Origin: Bacteroidota bacterium
GTDB taxonomy: Bacteria > Bacteroidota > Bacteroidia > Bacteroidales > JAAAOM01
NCBI GenBank assembly: GCA_009908855.1
Contig: JAAAOM010000019.1
Location: 62,001 to 126,000 of the forward strand
DNA length: 64,000 bases
Direction of reading: 5' to 3'
Under the pieces are notes generated by a model that was not told the origin of the DNA, made no database searches, and worked only from the letters and a program-made list of their open reading frames with translations. Shown piece by piece: positions 6,871 through 18,518 of this stretch (position 1 is the stretch's first letter; every line of letters begins with the position of its first letter). Position numbers and translations under genes: made by a program.

Positions 6871-8343
6871 ATGTTGCATAAAATTACTATTTCATCCTTC
6901 ATCCTTACCTTTTTCTTCACGCTCACGGCGTTCACACAAGGATATGAAATCAATATCCAAATAAAAGGAATTTCAGACGATGAAATTATCCTGGGCCATC
7001 ATTATACCGATAAACTATATCCTGATGATACCATCCGTGTTAATAAAAAAGGGGAAGGTGTGTTCAAAGGGAAGGAACCGTTAAAAGGCGGCATGTTTAT
7101 CATTTTAACACCCAATCACGGATATTTTGATTTTTTATTGGGCGACGATCAGCATTTCAGCATATCAACAGATACAGCTGATCTGGTTGGTAATATGAAA
7201 ATAGAAGGCGCTGAAAACAATGAGTTGTTTTTGGATTATCAACAGTTTATGATTGAAAAAAGAAACGAATCCCAACAACTTTCAGCCCAAAAACAGCAAG
7301 CCGGTGAAAAGGAGAAAGCTGAAATCGACGAAAAAATACAGGAAATCAGTGAAGAAGTAATGGCATATCGGGATAATATCATTGAAAAACATCCCGATTT
7401 ATTTGTTTCCACCTTTCTGAAAGCCACCAAAGAAATCGACGTTCCTGATCCCCCCAGAGATGCCGAAGGAAACATAACCGACTCGGCATACCAATATAAT
7501 TATTACAAAAAACATTATTTCGATCATTTCGACCCTGGTGATCCGCGATTATTACGCACACCCCTTTATGAAAAGAAAATAATGACCTACCTGCAAAAGG
7601 TAATACCTCAGGCCCCCGATTCAATTATCAATGCCGTTGACATGCTCATTGAAAAAGCCCGGGGAGATGAAGAATTATTTCGATATATGCTTATAACCCT
7701 TTTCAACCATTACGCCCAAAGTGAAATAATGGGAATGGACAAGGTCTACCTGCATATTGCCGATGAATATTATATTGAAGAAGCCACCTGGAGTGATGAA
7801 GCGTTTATTAAAAAATTAAAAGAGACCGTTGATAAAAACAAACATTTGGTAATTGGTGCAAAAGCACCGAATTCAAAACTCTTTCAGGTACCGTTTCAAC
7901 ATTTTATTGAGGCAGCAGAAGATACATCCCTGGCCGGAAATCCGCACATTGGTATGTTTAAACATGTGCATGAATTTAATGCATCCTACCTGGTATTGAT
8001 TTTCTGGGAATCAGATTGCGGGCACTGTAAAAAAGTAATTCCTAAACTTCATAAAATCTATCTTGACACATTGCAGCAAAATAATGTTGAAATATTAGCC
8101 GTGCATACCCTCGGAGGAGTGGAAGGTAAAGAAAAATGGATTGACTTTGTGAATAAACACGAATTATATGAATGGGTGAATTGCTGGAATCCATACAGTT
8201 ATGAATATAAAATACAATACAATGTAGAAACCACACCCATTATTTACTTACTTGATAAGAATAAAAAAATCATTGCTAAGCGAATAAGTCCGGAGCAAAT
8301 TATAGACATCATTAATGCTCATAACAAAATGTCACAAAAATAA
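6871..8343 (+). CDS. exported thioredoxin-like protein (DUF4369/DUF5106 type)
   Basis: 490-residue protein with a signal peptide (about residues 1-22). The N-terminal 100 residues resemble the DUF4369 beta domain found ahead of thioredoxin folds in Bacteroidota. A charged helical linker follows (125-165). The C-terminal thioredoxin/TlpA-like domain (about 325-488) has the redox motif CGHC at 383-386 in FWESDCGHCKKVIP and a cis-Pro segment (ETTPIIYLLD). It is probably a periplasmic disulfide reductase or cytochrome-maturation helper; the partner is unknown. The stop lies 10 bp before the carA start. Confidence 0.85.
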   Translation: MLHKITISSFILTFFFTLTAFTQGYEINIQIKGISDDEIILGHHYTDKLYPDDTIRVNKKGEGVFKGKEPLKGGMFIILTPNHGYFDFLLGDDQHFSISTDTADLVGNMKIEGAENNELFLDYQQFMIEKRNESQQLSAQKQQAGEKEKAEIDEKIQEISEEVMAYRDNIIEKHPDLFVSTFLKATKEIDVPDPPRDAEGNITDSAYQYNYYKKHYFDHFDPGDPRLLRTPLYEKKIMTYLQKVIPQAPDSIINAVDMLIEKARGDEELFRYMLITLFNHYAQSEIMGMDKVYLHIADEYYIEEATWSDEAFIKKLKETVDKNKHLVIGAKAPNSKLFQVPFQHFIEAAEDTSLAGNPHIGMFKHVHEFNASYLVLIFWESDCGHCKKVIPKLHKIYLDTLQQNNVEILAVHTLGGVEGKEKWIDFVNKHELYEWVNCWNPYSYEYKIQYNVETTPIIYLLDKNKKIIAKRISPEQIIDIINAHNKMSQK

Positions 8344-8353
8344 AACAAGAAAT

Positions 8354-9448
8354 ATGGCAAATTACAAGACTGTAAAACTAATATTGGAAGACGGAACCGA
8401 GTTTCAGGGATATTCATTTGGTGCACAAAAATCCATTTCAGGTGAGGTAGTATTTAATACGGCGATGACCGGTTATCCTGAGAGCTTAACGGACCCATCC
8501 TATAAAGGACAGATATTGACATTAACCTATCCGCTTATCGGGAATTATGGTGTCCCGGGGAAAGAGGAGGATTTTAACCTGTCCCGGTTTTTTGAATCCT
8601 ATGCCCTTCATATCTCAGGATTAATTATTTCCGACTATTCGTTTGAATACAGTCATTGGAATGCCAAACAAAGCCTTTCCGAATGGTTGCAGGAATATGA
8701 AGTTCCCGGCATTTTTGGCATTGATACACGTGCATTAACCAAAATTTTACGGGAAAAAGGAACCATGCTCGGTAAAATTATTATTGATAACCAACAGGTA
8801 GACTGGTATGATCCGGCACAGGAAAATCTTGTGGCCCAGGTGAGCATTAAAGAAAAAAAGGTATTTGGCACTGGTAAATACAAAGTAACGCTGATTGATT
8901 GCGGGGCCAAATACAATATCATTCGTCATCTCATTCAACGTGATACAACGGTTACCCTTGTACCCTGGGACTATGATTTTACCAATGACGATTACGACGG
9001 ACTGTTTATTTCCAACGGACCCGGTGACCCGGTTAAATGTGATAAAACCGTTGAACATTTAAGCACAGCGTTAAAGGACAAAAGGCCCATTATGGGTATA
9101 TGCCTGGGCAATCAGTTGCTGGCACTGGCAGCGGGCGCCAAGTCCTATAAACTAAAATACGGCCATCGCAGCCATAATCAACCTGTACTGCAAAACGGCA
9201 CCAAAAAATCTTTTATCACCTCACAAAATCATGGTTATGCCATCGACAATGAAACATTACCCGATGATTGGGAACCTTTGTTCATAAACCTCAACGATAA
9301 TACAAACGAAGGTATGCGTCATAAATCCAAGCCATTCCTTTCATCGCAATTTCATCCGGAGGCTTCCGGCGGACCAACGGACACCGAGTTTTTATTTGAT
9401 GATTTTATTCAGATGTTGGAGCGCAAAGAGCCGGTTCCTTTTGCATAA
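8354..9448 (+). CDS. carA: carbamoyl-phosphate synthase small subunit
   Basis: 364-residue glutaminase subunit that releases ammonia from glutamine for carbamoyl phosphate, the entry to arginine and pyrimidine synthesis. The N-terminal CarA domain (about 5-135) is intact (EVVFNTAMTGYPE, ILTLTYPLIGNYG). The class I amidotransferase domain has the triad Cys250 (GICLGNQ), His334 and Glu336 (FHPEAS). The ATG at 8354 is chosen because family similarity begins there (MANYKTVKLILEDG); an upstream in-frame extension would overlap the preceding gene. carB is not in the window. Confidence 0.97.
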   Translation: MANYKTVKLILEDGTEFQGYSFGAQKSISGEVVFNTAMTGYPESLTDPSYKGQILTLTYPLIGNYGVPGKEEDFNLSRFFESYALHISGLIISDYSFEYSHWNAKQSLSEWLQEYEVPGIFGIDTRALTKILREKGTMLGKIIIDNQQVDWYDPAQENLVAQVSIKEKKVFGTGKYKVTLIDCGAKYNIIRHLIQRDTTVTLVPWDYDFTNDDYDGLFISNGPGDPVKCDKTVEHLSTALKDKRPIMGICLGNQLLALAAGAKSYKLKYGHRSHNQPVLQNGTKKSFITSQNHGYAIDNETLPDDWEPLFINLNDNTNEGMRHKSKPFLSSQFHPEASGGPTDTEFLFDDFIQMLERKEPVPFA

Positions 9449-9544
9449 CTTTATTAAACAATGCTTAAATGTAAATAATCTTGTTGATTAGTATGGCCAG
9501 TAGTAATCCGGCAAAGAAATCGCAATTCGAAAAAACCTTGTTTT

Positions 9545-9793
9545 TTACACCAGATTAGACAAATCAATACCCCTGAGATCATATTTCCCATAAAGCATAC
9601 CAATTTTTTGCTTAATGGCTTCTTTTGAAAAATCATTCGTTCGTAAATACGCATATATCAAATCATTTTCCGGCTCATTCCATCGGTTGATTATTGTTTC
9701 GGGAGACATTTCGGCATAAAATTTCAATGCCACCCTGTCAACATCTTCGTTTATATTTTTGTCCGGTTCAATGAAATAAGAGGTACCGTACAT
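9545..9793 (-). CDS. small hypothetical protein
   Basis: 82-residue acidic soluble protein, not recognised. The first ATG is at 9793; a TTG two codons upstream is less likely. Sequence is helical (DVDRVALKFYAEMSPETIINRW, about residues 18-39), with no signal peptide, Cys pair or catalytic motif. Its normal amino-acid composition and length favour a real gene, but it stands alone between carA and katG on the opposite strand. Confidence 0.5.
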   Translation of the reverse strand: MYGTSYFIEPDKNINEDVDRVALKFYAEMSPETIINRWNEPENDLIYAYLRTNDFSKEAIKQKIGMLYGKYDLRGIDLSNLV

Positions 9794-12311
<2,518 letters not shown>

Positions 12312-12330
12312 GAAAGCAACCTATAAAAAT

Positions 12331-12366
12331 AAAAAAGGCAGCCCCGATCGGAGCTGCCTTTTTTTA
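12331..12366 (+). terminator. bidirectional terminator between katG and the porin-like gene
   Basis: An A-run leads into AAGGCAGC (12335-12342), a partly paired GC-rich centre, then GCTGCCTT (12353-12360) and a T-run. It begins 20 bp after katG and reaches the stop codon of the convergent barrel gene, so it probably ends both transcripts. Confidence 0.88.
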
Positions 12367-13602
12367 AAAATTCCCTTTCAATCTTACAAATCCAAAAAAT
12401 GTATCTACCCTTTCATCAGGTGTATTTAACGAAAAAACCTGGCCAATCAGCGAAAGTTGTATGTTGTTGGTTAATGAAAAATCAAACGAGGGGCCTGCAT
12501 AATATCCTTTTTCAGCAGGATAGGTCAGCAAAGCCAGCGAAGCATTAAAAATAGGTGTAATGGGATAGGAGGCTTGTAGCAATATTGTATGTTCGTATAT
12601 GGACAAGCGACTGGCGGATAGCTCTTCCTGATAAACTGAGAAAATATTACCGGATTGATTGTTTACAGGAAGTTCGTTATATAGATATTCGAATTGCAGG
12701 AATAATGAATTGGGAAAAGAATAATCAAACCCTGCCGAACCTACCAGAATATTATGGCCAATTACCACGGGCGTAAAATAAGAAATTTCACCCCGGAACC
12801 CGGCATTCAGAATAAATCCGGCCCAACCCAGGCCGGCAACATAATCATCCTCATCCACCACACCGCCTAAAAACTGGAAATCATAACCCAGGGTATTAAC
12901 TTTCAGCATTATTCCGGCTGTTATGTCGTTTTTATCATTGAGCTTTACAGCTCCTTCAATTTTGGAAGCCATACCCAGGTAATAGGTTGTTCGCAAAGCA
13001 TCGCTCCCGGGTTTTTCGGGATAATCCACATCAAAAAAGGAATAGGTATTAAATATGTCGTTGGGATTAAAAGCAAAGGTTTGTGCCCAGGTAATCCGTT
13101 GCCTTCCGATGCGTGCTTCGAAGTTCTGATAGGTATATTCAAGCCACAAACGGTCTATTTCCGACTGAAACAAATAATTAATGCCATCGGTTGCCGCCAG
13201 TTTTAGTTCACGATCGAGCCAGTTGAACCGGTTTTTATCGATATCTTGGCTCCCAATAATACCATATAATACCTGGTCGCCCCAATTGAAACGGCTGCGG
13301 ATCTGTACCGAAGCATTAAATCCCTGGTTGCCATACCAGAAAAAATTGAGACGATTGTGAATCTGATTATCCTTTATCCAGGGTAATTCATCAAATGGCA
13401 GGGATGAATTATCAGCGACACCACCAAAATATAGTTTTGTAAGTTCTTTCTGAAGCGATTCAGAGACGATTACTGATTGAAGTCCTGATACATATCCGGT
13501 AAAATCAAACTGATCCCTCCGGTCTGTGTTTTTTTCGCCCGGTTGCGCATATAAAGACAGGCTCAACAATGAGAGCAAAATTAGATGATTGGTTTTATAC
13601 AT
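12364..13602 (-). CDS. outer-membrane beta-barrel protein (porin-like, DUF1302-like)
   Basis: About 412 residues. The start at 13602 is chosen because a signal peptide begins there (MYKTNHLILLSLLSLSLYAQ); a longer frame would add ten charged residues. After the signal come many alternating aromatic strands (for example RLWLEYTYQNFEARIGRQRITWAQTFAFNPND as a landmark near residues 155-186), the IGRQRITWA turn being typical of porin-like barrels. It ends in an aromatic strand (FFGFVRLKGNF), as barrels assembled by BAM do. It is the distal gene of the TetR/LolA-like/ABC operon but separated by a palindromic insertion. Inferred role: outer-membrane outlet or acceptor for that system. Confidence 0.7.
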   Translation of the reverse strand: MYKTNHLILLSLLSLSLYAQPGEKNTDRRDQFDFTGYVSGLQSVIVSESLQKELTKLYFGGVADNSSLPFDELPWIKDNQIHNRLNFFWYGNQGFNASVQIRSRFNWGDQVLYGIIGSQDIDKNRFNWLDRELKLAATDGINYLFQSEIDRLWLEYTYQNFEARIGRQRITWAQTFAFNPNDIFNTYSFFDVDYPEKPGSDALRTTYYLGMASKIEGAVKLNDKNDITAGIMLKVNTLGYDFQFLGGVVDEDDYVAGLGWAGFILNAGFRGEISYFTPVVIGHNILVGSAGFDYSFPNSLFLQFEYLYNELPVNNQSGNIFSVYQEELSASRLSIYEHTILLQASYPITPIFNASLALLTYPAEKGYYAGPSFDFSLTNNIQLSLIGQVFSLNTPDERVDTFFGFVRLKGNF

Positions 13603-13641
13603 AAATTTGTTTTTTGGTCTCAACGCCACCAAAGCATCATA

Positions 13642-13898
13642 ATAAATTTTTTATGGATATCGGATTTTGTACCCAAAAACTAAAAATGAACAGGTTTTTA
13701 TTATAACACACCCCTAAACCCCATTGCTGTAAACTTAAGAGATAACAAACAGGTTTTCAGCAAGAAAAAGGCAGGCGTAAAACGAACAGGTTTTTATTAT
13801 AACACACCCCTAAACCCCTCTGAAGAGGGGAATTTGTGGTGTTCATTTTTAGTTTTTTAATACTTAGGTTAATAATCCGATACTCATTAAATTTTTAT
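13642..13898. repeat. 257-bp palindromic MITE-like element, copy 2
   Basis: Related to the element at 1421-1600. The ends are inverted repeats around TATCGGAT (13642-13665 and 13875-13898). The inner pair is CTAAAAATGAAC / GTTCATTTTTAG. A 35-bp unit starting GAACAGGTTTTTATTA occurs twice (13688-13722 and 13784-13818), a tandem duplication absent from copy 1. The right half carries CCCCTCTGAAGAGGGG (13815-13830). Near-identical 14-nt sequences (12 of 14 matching, ending ATG) sit just outside each GATATC/GAGTATC end and may be a target duplication. It lies between the ATPase and barrel genes of one operon. Confidence 0.78.
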
Positions 13899-13936
13899 GC
13901 TTTATCGCATTTATACGGCTTCGTTGCAAATTCCAT

Positions 13937-14629
13937 TTATTTACCATTTTTTCGCTCATCACTCATGACTTTGCCGTCTTCGATGGTGACAACACGATGC
14001 GCCTTTTGCACGACACGGTTATCGTGGGTAGAAAAAATAAAGGTGATCTTCTCTTCCTCATTCAGGCGTTCCATTATATCCAACAAGTTAGACGTTGATA
14101 CCGAATCGAGATTGGCTGTTGGCTCATCAGCCAGTACAAATTTGGGTCTGGAGGCCAAAGCCCTGGCAACGGCCACTCGCTGTTGTTGACCGCCTGATAA
14201 TCGGGAGGGCCGACTGTCTAATCGATCTCCCAGTCCAACCGCATTGAGCAGGTCAATGGCTCGCTTTTCACGCTCTTTTTTTGACCGGCCCTGCAATTGC
14301 ATAATAAATTCAACGTTTTCCTTAGCCGTTAAAACCGGAATCAGGTTATATGCCTGGAAAACAAACCCGATATTATGCAGCCGGAAATCAATAAGTTTTG
14401 AAGGTGTAAGTGATAAAATATCGGTACCTGCCAAATGAATCTCACCCTTTGTTGGGGTATCAAGTCCGCCCAACATATTCAAAAAAGTAGTTTTCCCACT
14501 TCCTGAAGGGCCTACAATGGCCGCAAACTCCCCTTCGTGAAAGGTAAGATCAATACCACGAACGGCATATACTTTTACTTCCGAATCGTTGTATGTTTTT
14601 TCAACTTGTTTAACATCAATGATATTCAT
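13937..14629 (-). CDS. ABC transporter ATPase, LolD/MacB type
   Basis: 230-residue ATPase with all motifs: Walker A GPSGSGKTT (40-48), Q-loop near 92, signature LSGGQ (144-148), Walker B FVLADEP (164-170) and the H-loop FSTHDNRVV. Sequence is of the LolD/MacB/FtsE group that powers mechanotransmission permeases. It lies 27 bp after the second permease gene on the minus strand. With two FtsX-like permeases and a LolA-like protein it probably forms a LolCDE-like complex that moves a lipid, lipoprotein or hydrophobic substrate out of the inner membrane. Confidence 0.92.
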   Translation of the reverse strand: MNIIDVKQVEKTYNDSEVKVYAVRGIDLTFHEGEFAAIVGPSGSGKTTFLNMLGGLDTPTKGEIHLAGTDILSLTPSKLIDFRLHNIGFVFQAYNLIPVLTAKENVEFIMQLQGRSKKEREKRAIDLLNAVGLGDRLDSRPSRLSGGQQQRVAVARALASRPKFVLADEPTANLDSVSTSNLLDIMERLNEEEKITFIFSTHDNRVVQKAHRVVTIEDGKVMSDERKNGK

Positions 14630-14656
14630 GACTTGAAATTTAATTAAAACAAAAAT

Positions 14657-15877
14657 TTACATATCTGTCCGGGTGGCCTCAGCCGGATTAAGTTTTAATG
14701 CACGAATGGCCGGATAAATAGCCCCGATAATACCCGTAATTATCACCATAATAGTAACCTGTCCCACAATAGGTAAGGTAATTTCAGGATAAACCATGGT
14801 ATCAAAACCCATCTGTCCGTAACCTTCGGCAAACTGAGACAGATTAATACCTGTGCGGCCAAAGTAGAATGAAATGAGGGCAGCCAATGCTATGCCCACA
14901 GCACCACCGGTCATGCTCAGAAAAACTGTTTCAAACATAATCATCCTGAATATCCGCCATTTGTTCATACCAACGGCCATGAGCATACCCAGCTCTTTCA
15001 CACGTTCAAGTACCGCCATGAGCATGGTGTTAATAATACCAAAACATAAGGCGATGAGTATGATAATTAAAATTATATACATGCTCACATCCATTGTTTC
15101 TTCTATCAGATTTACTTCAGGCATAATTTCCCGCCACGATTTCACATCCATGTCAGGAAATGCATTTTCCAATATTGTATACACTTGATCAAGATATGCA
15201 TTGTTTTTCAGCAATATGGCCATTTCATGTACTACCCCGTCATCATATCCCATGGTTGACCACATATCGGCTTGCCTAACAAATACATTTGTTTCATCAT
15301 ACATACCATTGGCCGTGTTAAATATTCCGGCAATCCGGAACTGCGCACGGGTAATTTCACCATCTGCCCGCTGTAGGGTGATAACTATTTTCGAACGTAC
15401 ATCAACGTTTAATTTCTCGGCCAGGTCGTCGCCTATCACCGCCGGATTACGGCTGTTTCCCTGAAAATAATTGCCGGTATCTATTTTAGCAAACAGATCG
15501 GTAACCTGTTTCTCCTGCACCGGATCAATGCCAATAAGCTGAATACCGGTTCCGGTTTCGGCCGACATAACCATAGCACTGGAAATAATACGGGTACTTA
15601 CAGCCGCTATGCCACTCATAGTATCCGTTACCGATTTGATATGATCAACATGGTTGAAATGATAATCGATATCCGGGTCATTTAAATATTGGGCATGATG
15701 TATCTGAATATGAGATGCCTCTGTTTTGATGGCACTATTGATACGCTGATTAGCCATTCCTTTGTAAAAGGCCCATGTAAATACACCGGCAAATATACCC
15801 AATGCAACGGCTATTAGAATAACTGCGCTTCTGAGTTTACTACGCCAAACATTTCGCCATGAAATTGCTATTATCAT
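14657..15877 (-). CDS. ABC permease, FtsX/LolC/MacB type (second permease)
   Basis: 406 residues. One N-terminal membrane helix (about 18-38) is followed by a periplasmic MacB-PCD-like domain (40-270) and three C-terminal helices (about 272-292, 318-340, 370-392). This 1+3 plan is that of LolC, LolE and MacB. The C-terminal cytoplasmic tail (AIRALKLNPAEATRTD) is the usual coupling segment. It lies 13 bp after the first permease gene; the two are paralogous in plan but not close in sequence and presumably form a heterodimer. Confidence 0.88.
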   Translation of the reverse strand: MIIAISWRNVWRSKLRSAVILIAVALGIFAGVFTWAFYKGMANQRINSAIKTEASHIQIHHAQYLNDPDIDYHFNHVDHIKSVTDTMSGIAAVSTRIISSAMVMSAETGTGIQLIGIDPVQEKQVTDLFAKIDTGNYFQGNSRNPAVIGDDLAEKLNVDVRSKIVITLQRADGEITRAQFRIAGIFNTANGMYDETNVFVRQADMWSTMGYDDGVVHEMAILLKNNAYLDQVYTILENAFPDMDVKSWREIMPEVNLIEETMDVSMYIILIIILIALCFGIINTMLMAVLERVKELGMLMAVGMNKWRIFRMIMFETVFLSMTGGAVGIALAALISFYFGRTGINLSQFAEGYGQMGFDTMVYPEITLPIVGQVTIMVIITGIIGAIYPAIRALKLNPAEATRTDM

Positions 15878-15890
15878 GATTACTTATTAT

Positions 15891-17108
15891 TTATGATCGT
15901 AATGCTTTTATCAAATTAAAATATTGCACCCTTAAAATGGGATACAAGGCTATGATAACCGTGATGATAAATACCGTTAATACCTGGTTAATAAAAACTG
16001 TTGGAGTAAGACTGAAGTACATAACCGGTTCCAGTCCATACGCTTCATAAGCTGCTGCGGCTTCACCAGGTAACGGAACCGGATTATGCAAAAAGTAAAT
16101 CATGATTGGCAGACTTAAAACAAAACCAGCCAAAACACCCAAAAAACCGATGTAAAATGTTTCCAGGAACAGCATCAGTTCAACTTTTGCCTTTTGCATA
16201 CCTACGGCAATAGTAATGGCAATTTCTTTCATCCTTTCGTTCATCATCATAATCACTGTACCGAAAATACCAAAACCGACCAGTACATATAATATGGCTT
16301 TCATAATAACACCCCCTGCCCGATCGCCTTCAATAAGCTGTACCAGTTCCGGTTGCATTTCTTCCCAGGTCATGGCTTCATACTTATTATCCAAATCGGC
16401 ATTAAGTTGTTCCTTAATTGGTTTTACTTCTTCATAATCGTCTACCATTATCACCATAGCACTAATCATTCCGGGAGCCGCATAAAACCACTGAGCCTGT
16501 TGCAGGCTCACATAAGCGGCCATATTGTTCAGATCGGGCGAGGGAAATTCCAGGATACCACGAACCGGAAACAAACCTGCAGCTGTGGCACCACGATAAC
16601 CCTGACTAAACAATACCATTGTATCACCCAATTCAGCCTTTAAGTTTTTGGCCAAGTTAATCGGCAGCAATACGCCATCATCGGCAGGTGTAAGGAATTC
16701 ACCTTTTTTCACCCATTTCGACAATTCCGTTATCTGGTCTTCCTTGTGCGGGTCGATACCGATCAATGCCGAACCTTTGGTTTGTTCTCCCGTGGAGATC
16801 AGGGTAAACGATTCCAGCCGGGGCGTGAAATTGGTAATCCCTTCAACCGATGCAATGGTACTGTACATGTTCGTATCAGGGGTATACAAATCGTTCACTG
16901 ACCTGGATTCCCAGTAGTTGCTGTCATGAACCTGGATATAACCCGAATAAAACTGTACCACATTGTCAATCATACTTGAATAGGTTCCTTCCTGCATTGA
17001 GCTCATAAAAGTTGACAGGAATACAGCCATTACAACGGCAGCCAGCGTAATAAAAGTTCGTTTTTTATTTCGCCATAAATTCCGCCATGCCATTATATAT
17101 GTTTTCAT
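15891..17108 (-). CDS. ABC permease, FtsX/LolC/MacB type (first permease)
   Basis: 405 residues with the same 1+3 membrane plan: an N-terminal helix (about 18-38), a large periplasmic domain, and helices near 268-290, 316-338 and 370-392. WRNLWRNKKRTFITL at the N-terminus is the standard cytoplasmic lead-in for this family. It begins 22 bp after the LolA-like gene. It is expected to pair with the next permease and the LolD-like ATPase. Confidence 0.88.
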   Translation of the reverse strand: MKTYIMAWRNLWRNKKRTFITLAAVVMAVFLSTFMSSMQEGTYSSMIDNVVQFYSGYIQVHDSNYWESRSVNDLYTPDTNMYSTIASVEGITNFTPRLESFTLISTGEQTKGSALIGIDPHKEDQITELSKWVKKGEFLTPADDGVLLPINLAKNLKAELGDTMVLFSQGYRGATAAGLFPVRGILEFPSPDLNNMAAYVSLQQAQWFYAAPGMISAMVIMVDDYEEVKPIKEQLNADLDNKYEAMTWEEMQPELVQLIEGDRAGGVIMKAILYVLVGFGIFGTVIMMMNERMKEIAITIAVGMQKAKVELMLFLETFYIGFLGVLAGFVLSLPIMIYFLHNPVPLPGEAAAAYEAYGLEPVMYFSLTPTVFINQVLTVFIITVIIALYPILRVQYFNLIKALRS

Positions 17109-17130
17109 TAACCATTGATTTTATTGATCA

Positions 17131-17880
17131 TCATCTCACTTTTTTCATATTTTGTTGTGTGAAAAAGCTATCAGATATAGGTTTGTTAAAGGTAATCTCA
17201 TCTATTTCAATCACCGTTTTATGTCCTTCTTCATCCGCCGGTATCAGCTCAAATCGTGTGGGAATCAAACGTCCGTCCATACTTTGCACATTATAGGCTT
17301 TTTCACTTTTAACCAGGTAATTGTCTTCATCATAATACGCAGCTTTCATTTGCAGATATTCATTTTTCGATATCCACAGCATTACTTTTCCCCAAACAAC
17401 CGGTGCATTTTCTTTGGGAATGGATTCAATCTTATGGCATTCATGCCCATTTACTGTTTCGGTACCAAGCAATGAATGATAATAATCCGTAACGATGGAA
17501 GACTCATTCAACAGATCGTCGTTTGTAAAATCAGATCCCATCCAGCCTTGCGATAACATTGAGGGCGGGAGCTTGAAGATTCGGTTGATAGTCGGATTCC
17601 AGCTCCACATTTCGCGGTTACGTCGTAAATAAGCCTGGCCTTTCTCCTTAGCCGGTGCCGTTACCAGGGCCAGGGATAAATTATTCCCTTTGCTCCACGT
17701 TTTAAAGGAAATGTTCCTTTCCCAGTCGGGTCGAACTATGGTCATGGTCATTTCAGAATAACCGGATTGTTCGCCCTTCATTTTATCATCTGCTTTTTTT
17801 ACAATTTCAGCAGCCTTTTGAGCATGCATGTTGATGATACAACCAAAAAACAAGCTAATAATAACGGATGCTTTTTTCAT
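17131..17880 (-). CDS. LolA-like periplasmic protein (PF17131 type)
   Basis: 249 residues with a signal peptide (about 1-20, ending NMHAQ). It matches the 'outer membrane lipoprotein-sorting protein' family: KADDKMKGEQSGYSEMTMTI near the start, then the WSWNPTINRIFKLPPSM segment (about 92-108) that is characteristic of the group. The LolA fold is a half-barrel that carries a hydrophobic cargo across the periplasm. It stands between the TetR gene and two MacB-type permease genes. It is probably a cargo shuttle for that transporter rather than the housekeeping LolA. Confidence 0.85.
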   Translation of the reverse strand: MKKASVIISLFFGCIINMHAQKAAEIVKKADDKMKGEQSGYSEMTMTIVRPDWERNISFKTWSKGNNLSLALVTAPAKEKGQAYLRRNREMWSWNPTINRIFKLPPSMLSQGWMGSDFTNDDLLNESSIVTDYYHSLLGTETVNGHECHKIESIPKENAPVVWGKVMLWISKNEYLQMKAAYYDEDNYLVKSEKAYNVQSMDGRLIPTRFELIPADEEGHKTVIEIDEITFNKPISDSFFTQQNMKKVR

Positions 17881-17892
17881 TTTTTCAACTTT

Positions 17893-18468
17893 TTATTGGT
17901 ATAACGCAATCAGTTTTTCTACACATTCTTCCAGGGGAAAATTATCCGGATCGGTGATGTAATGCATTCCGATGCCATCACCTACAGCCGATAAAAAGCG
18001 TGCTTCAAGATACGGATTTTCCTTACCCTCCTTTTTAAAATAGTCGACCAATAATTTTAAATAGGGCAGTGCATATTGATATACTTCCTTTTCAACCATT
18101 TTCATTACCTGTGGCTGAAGCATAATTCCAAAATATAATTTCCATACGCTCATTTTTTCTTTTAGCAGCTTAAACATTTCTCTTAACAGGTAATGCAACT
18201 CTTCCTTTTCGATCACCCCGTCGCGGTTTGGATCAAAAAATTGTGCAAATTCATCAAATCCGCTAAATATGAGCGATTGCAACAACTGCTCCTTGCTGGT
18301 AAAATAATTATAAATAAGGCCTTTGGATATACCTGCCGTCCTGGCAATCTGATCGATTGAGGTATTATGGTATCCTTCATTGGCAAATAATTGCAGGGCC
18401 GTATCCATAATCAGCTTTTTCTTTTCTTCTCGTATTTCTTCGTATTGTTGCTCGGTACGCGGAGACAT
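17893..18468 (-). CDS. TetR-family transcriptional regulator
   Basis: 191 residues from the ATG at 18468. The N-terminal helix-turn-helix (about residues 20-60) reads ALQLFANEGYHNTSIDQIARTAGISKGLIYNYF when followed along, with the standard Y-F-T-S-K-EQLL continuation. A frame extends 11 codons further up to 18501, but that extension overlaps a 22-bp palindrome that looks like its operator, so the inner start is preferred. It heads the LolA-like/permease/ATPase operon, 12 bp before the next gene, and probably represses that operon in response to a small hydrophobic ligand. Confidence 0.9.
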   Translation of the reverse strand: MSPRTEQQYEEIREEKKKLIMDTALQLFANEGYHNTSIDQIARTAGISKGLIYNYFTSKEQLLQSLIFSGFDEFAQFFDPNRDGVIEKEELHYLLREMFKLLKEKMSVWKLYFGIMLQPQVMKMVEKEVYQYALPYLKLLVDYFKKEGKENPYLEARFLSAVGDGIGMHYITDPDNFPLEECVEKLIALYQ

Positions 18469-18480
18469 AAATGTAATTTT

Positions 18481-18502
18481 TTTGACTGAACGGTTGGTCA
18501 AA
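18481..18502. promoter_or_regulatory. probable TetR operator
   Basis: A 22-bp near-palindrome with perfect 6-bp arms TTTGAC (18481-18486) and GTCAAA (18497-18502) and a CG centre, 12 bp upstream of the preferred TetR start. TTGAC/GTCAA arms around a CG-containing centre are typical of TetR operators. It would overlap the promoter of the whole minus-strand operon and give autoregulation. Confidence 0.65.
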
Positions 18503-18518
18503 TATAAAATAAAAAAAT

